Source: Proteiniclasticum sp043951855 (GTDB taxonomy: Bacteria; Bacillota; Clostridia; Clostridiales; Clostridiaceae). From it: a DNA stretch of 64,000 nucleotides. The DNA is taken from the NCBI RefSeq assembly GCF_043951855.1, contig NZ_JBINJW010000007.1, forward strand, positions 1-64,000. The letters run 5' to 3'. The position numbers and the translations under genes are program-made. Shown piece by piece: positions 61,577 through 64,000 of the stretch (within the stretch, counting starts at the first letter, position 1; each line of letters starts with the position of its first letter). The notes under the pieces are model-generated. The model had not been told where the DNA came from, did no database searches, and was given only the letters and a program-made list of their open reading frames with translations.

Positions 61577-62230
61577 ATGGATGATAAGGATAATAAATTG
61601 AATCCTAGTGAAAAGGAAAATAAGGATGAGAAAGTACAAGCAATTGCTAAATTCAAAAAGATAGGTTTGATTGGTAAGATACTTTTACTGGTAGTGCTTT
61701 TAGGGATTGGATTTGTAGGAGCGAAAGTGCTGGGTAAGGATGAAGGAAAGATGGAAATAGTAACTTTATCCGACCTTCAGAAAATAATCGATATCAGTGA
61801 GTTTCATACATTTCAGGCTGTGTACAATGGGATAGCAGAGGTGAAGAATGAAAAGGACACGGAGAAAACTGATTACTACGTATCATACAATGCTAAAGTA
61901 AATGCAGGATTTGATTTCAGTGAGTTGATTATTGAACAGAAGGAAGAAAGTATACTTGAGATTCAAATTCCTGAAATCACCATTCAGGACGTAATTGTGG
62001 ATATGGGATCTCTGGATTATATATTTAAGAACGAAAAAGTCAATAAAAGTGGTATTTCTGATAAGGCATATGATGCTTGTATCGCAGATGTGACCTTAGA
62101 AAGCAGTCAAGAAGATTCCATCTTAGAACTTGCACAAATGAATGCGGAGAACACGATGAAAGCTATTATGACTCCATTTCTAACAAATACAGAATATCAA
62201 CTAGAAGTGGTCTTTGGAGGTGCAAGGTGA
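61577..62230 (+). CDS. DUF4230-family membrane-anchored protein
   Basis: 217 residues. A charged N-terminus (about 30 residues) is followed by one helix at about 32-50 and an external DUF4230-like domain: TLSDLQKIIDISEFHTFQAV, YNAKVNAGFDFSELII and ESILEIQIPEITIQDVIVD. A second DUF4230 protein is encoded three bases downstream, so this is a tandem pair. Function of the family is unknown. The start at 61577 is in frame after GAGGGGAGAAA; a TTG at 61559 is an alternative. Confidence 0.75.
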   Translation: MDDKDNKLNPSEKENKDEKVQAIAKFKKIGLIGKILLLVVLLGIGFVGAKVLGKDEGKMEIVTLSDLQKIIDISEFHTFQAVYNGIAEVKNEKDTEKTDYYVSYNAKVNAGFDFSELIIEQKEESILEIQIPEITIQDVIVDMGSLDYIFKNEKVNKSGISDKAYDACIADVTLESSQEDSILELAQMNAENTMKAIMTPFLTNTEYQLEVVFGGAR

Positions 62231-62232
62231 GT

Positions 62233-62859
62233 ATGTTAAAGAAGATTACGACAATGATACTAATTGTAGGATTATCCTCTATTCTTTATTCATGTTCAAA
62301 TCAGCAGTCTCTGTCAGAAAAACCGGAAGAGATTGAAATGAAGTCTATCACTAAGCTTGCAACGCTAGAGTGCTATTATCATAATGTCGCAAAAGTGAAA
62401 GAAAAAGATGCATCTAAGTTTCTGTTCTGGTCTAAGGATAAGAATTTCTGGATAGAATATAGCGGCATAGTTAAGATTGGAATTGATCCGTCATTGCTCG
62501 ATATTGAAGTGAATGAGGAATATGTCACAATACAAATACCAGAGGCAAAAGTGCTCGAATATAAAGTGGATCCTGACTCTCTAACGGATGCTTCTTATAT
62601 AGTAGATGCGGACTCTGCTAAAATTACTGCTGAAGATGAATCTAAGGCCTTTGATGCAGCTCAGGAGAATATGGTAAAGACTGCATCAAATGATAGAACT
62701 CTTCTGGCAAGCGCTCAGGAAAGAGCGAAGAGACTAATTGAAGAATATATAATGAAAATTGGAGAGAAAACAGAAAAAGAGTATTCAATTGAATGGATTT
62801 ATATAGAGGATAACAATGAGGATGTTGATCCAGCTGATACTGAAGTGGAAACACCATAG
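62233..62859 (+). CDS. DUF4230-family lipoprotein
   Basis: 208 residues. A lipoprotein signal ends in LYSC (lipobox Cys at about residue 20). The DUF4230 domain is textbook: ITKLATLECYYHNVAKVKEK, FWIEYSGIVKIGIDPSLLDI, VTIQIPEAKVLEYKVDPDSL and AFDAAQENMVKTASNDRTLL. An acidic tail follows. Ribosome site GGAGGTG precedes the ATG. It lies three bases after the first DUF4230 gene, so the two are co-expressed. Function unknown. Confidence 0.85.
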   Translation: MLKKITTMILIVGLSSILYSCSNQQSLSEKPEEIEMKSITKLATLECYYHNVAKVKEKDASKFLFWSKDKNFWIEYSGIVKIGIDPSLLDIEVNEEYVTIQIPEAKVLEYKVDPDSLTDASYIVDADSAKITAEDESKAFDAAQENMVKTASNDRTLLASAQERAKRLIEEYIMKIGEKTEKEYSIEWIYIEDNNEDVDPADTEVETP

Positions 62860-62921
62860 TGAAAGATGTATATGCTTGGATAAGTGCATTTTAATGTCAA
62901 AAAGAGTGTAAGGAGAAAGAT

Positions 62922-63749
62922 ATGAAGGAAATAGCTGTACAAGATAATATGGAACTATTTCAAAATGTGCTTGACGCTGCAATGAAGATTCCTGGCGTAA
63001 GAATTAATCGAGAGCAATTTCTTCGGAGAACTCTATCCAAATATTACAAAGAGGATGTCGTGAAAACCGCCATAGAGTATAATCCTGCCAGGGCGGGCAT
63101 TTCATCAGATGAACTGAATAATATTGCTAGATCGTGCATTGATTTTGAAACAAAAAAGGTTACTGCAATTTCTGCAGCGGCAGGTGTCCCTGGCGGGTTT
63201 GGAATGGCTGTTACTATTCCTGGTGATCTGGCGCAATATTTTGCCCACGTTATCATCATCTTGCAGAAGCTGATATACTTATTTGGATGGAGAGATCTTT
63301 TTAGAGAAGATGAAGATTTTGATGATGAGACATTTTCACTTATTACAGTCTTTCTTGGTGTTATGTTTGGAGTCCAAGCGGCAAATAAGGTAATGGCTAA
63401 AGTAGCTGCAGCAGCTGCTGCGAGGGCAAATAAAGTGATAGCAGCAAAGCCATTAACCAAAGGAGTGTTATATCCTATCATCAAAAAAATTGCAGTAGCC
63501 ATTGGAGCTAGAATGAATAAAGGAATATTTGCCGGTGGAGTTGCAAAAGTTATACCCTTTGTTGGCGCGTTAACTTCAGGTGGGGTCACGTTTTTTACTT
63601 TCAGACCTATGTGCTATAGACTTAAGAGACATCTGGAAACACTTCCTATTGCCAATATAAGCTTTTATGAAAACTCAGAAGTGATGTCTCATTATAATAC
63701 GGATATCAATGAATTAACTCAACAAGATTTTGATGTTGAGGATATATAG
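62922..63749 (+). CDS. EcsC-family protein
   Basis: 275 residues. The EcsC-like core has a basic start, TISAAAGVPGG-type text (KVTAISAAAGVPGGFGMAVT), IPGDLAQYFAHVIIILQKLI, and a hydrophobic Ala/Gly-rich middle with repeated AAKVAAAAAARANK-like helices. EcsC was named for a Bacillus locus affecting secretion and competence; its biochemical role is unknown. AAGGAGAAAGAT precedes the ATG. It follows the DUF4230 pair by 62 bases. Confidence 0.82.
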   Translation: MKEIAVQDNMELFQNVLDAAMKIPGVRINREQFLRRTLSKYYKEDVVKTAIEYNPARAGISSDELNNIARSCIDFETKKVTAISAAAGVPGGFGMAVTIPGDLAQYFAHVIIILQKLIYLFGWRDLFREDEDFDDETFSLITVFLGVMFGVQAANKVMAKVAAAAAARANKVIAAKPLTKGVLYPIIKKIAVAIGARMNKGIFAGGVAKVIPFVGALTSGGVTFFTFRPMCYRLKRHLETLPIANISFYENSEVMSHYNTDINELTQQDFDVEDI

Positions 63750-63866
63750 GACTTTATGGAGATAAAATCAATGAGTTCTTAGTATGGTTATTCAATATTC
63801 TATCTGAATGAACTGCTCATTGATGTATACTACTAAAGCAATAAATCTAGACTAAGGAGAAATCTA

Positions 63867-64000
63867 ATGTCAGCAGACTTAATCACTGAAATTCAGATTC
63901 GCGGAACGAAGGAAGAAATTATGGAAATACTTCAGGTTGTGAGATATTTTGAAAATGAGAAGTATGAACAGTATAAGGAAAAGCGCGACTGTCCATATAT
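63867..64000 (+). CDS. start of an unidentified gene, cut by the window end
   Basis: The frame opens at an ATG behind AAGGAG and stays open to the last base. The visible 44 residues begin MSADLITEIQIRGTKEEIME and are rich in Lys, Glu and Tyr. Nothing more can be said without the rest. Confidence 0.6.
   Translation, partial: MSADLITEIQIRGTKEEIMEILQVVRYFENEKYEQYKEKRDCPY

Noticed and set aside
1..64000. CRISPR array, rRNA or tRNA genes
   Set aside because: No regularly spaced repeats and no rRNA or tRNA signature were seen on either strand; a covariance search would be needed to exclude a single tRNA fully.

Overview
The window looks like chromosome from a mesophilic anaerobic Firmicute of the Clostridia type. 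The evidence is strong AGGAGG-type ribosome binding sites, heavy AGA use for arginine, intrinsic terminators between most transcription units, a sodium-type citrate fermentation cluster, ferredoxin-linked enzymes and firmicute riboswitches. Genus-level placement is not possible from what I can see. I saw no rRNA, tRNA, CRISPR array, transposase or integrase.

Layout. 1-5.9 kb: signal peptidase I with a coupled 54-residue membrane protein, a zinc-ribbon membrane protein, an aldo/keto reductase with iron-sulfur motifs, an HTH regulator and a three-part protein with two gamma-glutamylcyclotransferase-like domains. 5.9-7.6 kb: an NCS2 purine permease whose leader carries a guanine-class aptamer, then a ykkC-class (probably PRPP) aptamer, then one terminator. 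7.7-15.5 kb: leuDC-type dehydratase genes, divergent from a citrate fermentation operon (malic enzyme, citD, citE, citF, 2-hydroxycarboxylate transporter). The divergent intergenic region holds two near-identical 15-bp palindromes. A broken dehydrogenase tail follows the transporter. 15.6-21.7 kb: DUF1893 protein, ECF substrate-binding component, DUF362 protein, M19 dipeptidase, TrmO-like tRNA methyltransferase, a DUF2249 protein and a NusG-II-like protein. 21.7-31.9 kb: an unexplained transcribed region, XRE regulator, rhomboid, DUF1576 pair, esterase, YciI protein, cardiolipin synthase, a two-component system and a seven-helix membrane protein. 31.9-36.6 kb: hydrolase plus lipocalin operon and four unknown membrane-anchored proteins. 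36.9-41.8 kb: AraC regulator, beta-glucuronidase and GPH-family transporter, a compact glucuronide-use module. 41.8-48.4 kb: flavin-type oxidase, MDR oxidoreductase, BCCT transporter, an RsgA-like GTPase behind a structured leader RNA, and an SDR.

48.4-54.7 kb is an AT-rich island flanked by 49-bp direct repeats (47 of 49 identical). It carries a PRD/PTS regulator, cellobiose-type PTS IIA, IIB and IIC, and a 6-phospho-beta-glucosidase, which together form one beta-glucoside uptake and cleavage module. The repeats are terminator-like and suggest insertion between an SDR gene and a convergent acetyltransferase gene.

54.7-64 kb: acetyltransferase, methyltransferase, a small secreted His/Met-rich protein, a RelB/RelE-type pair whose toxin reading frame is cut by a TGA just before its usual C-terminus, a chemoreceptor, and a poorly characterised envelope cluster (Ltp-repeat protein, two DUF4230 proteins, EcsC-family protein and a gene that runs off the end).
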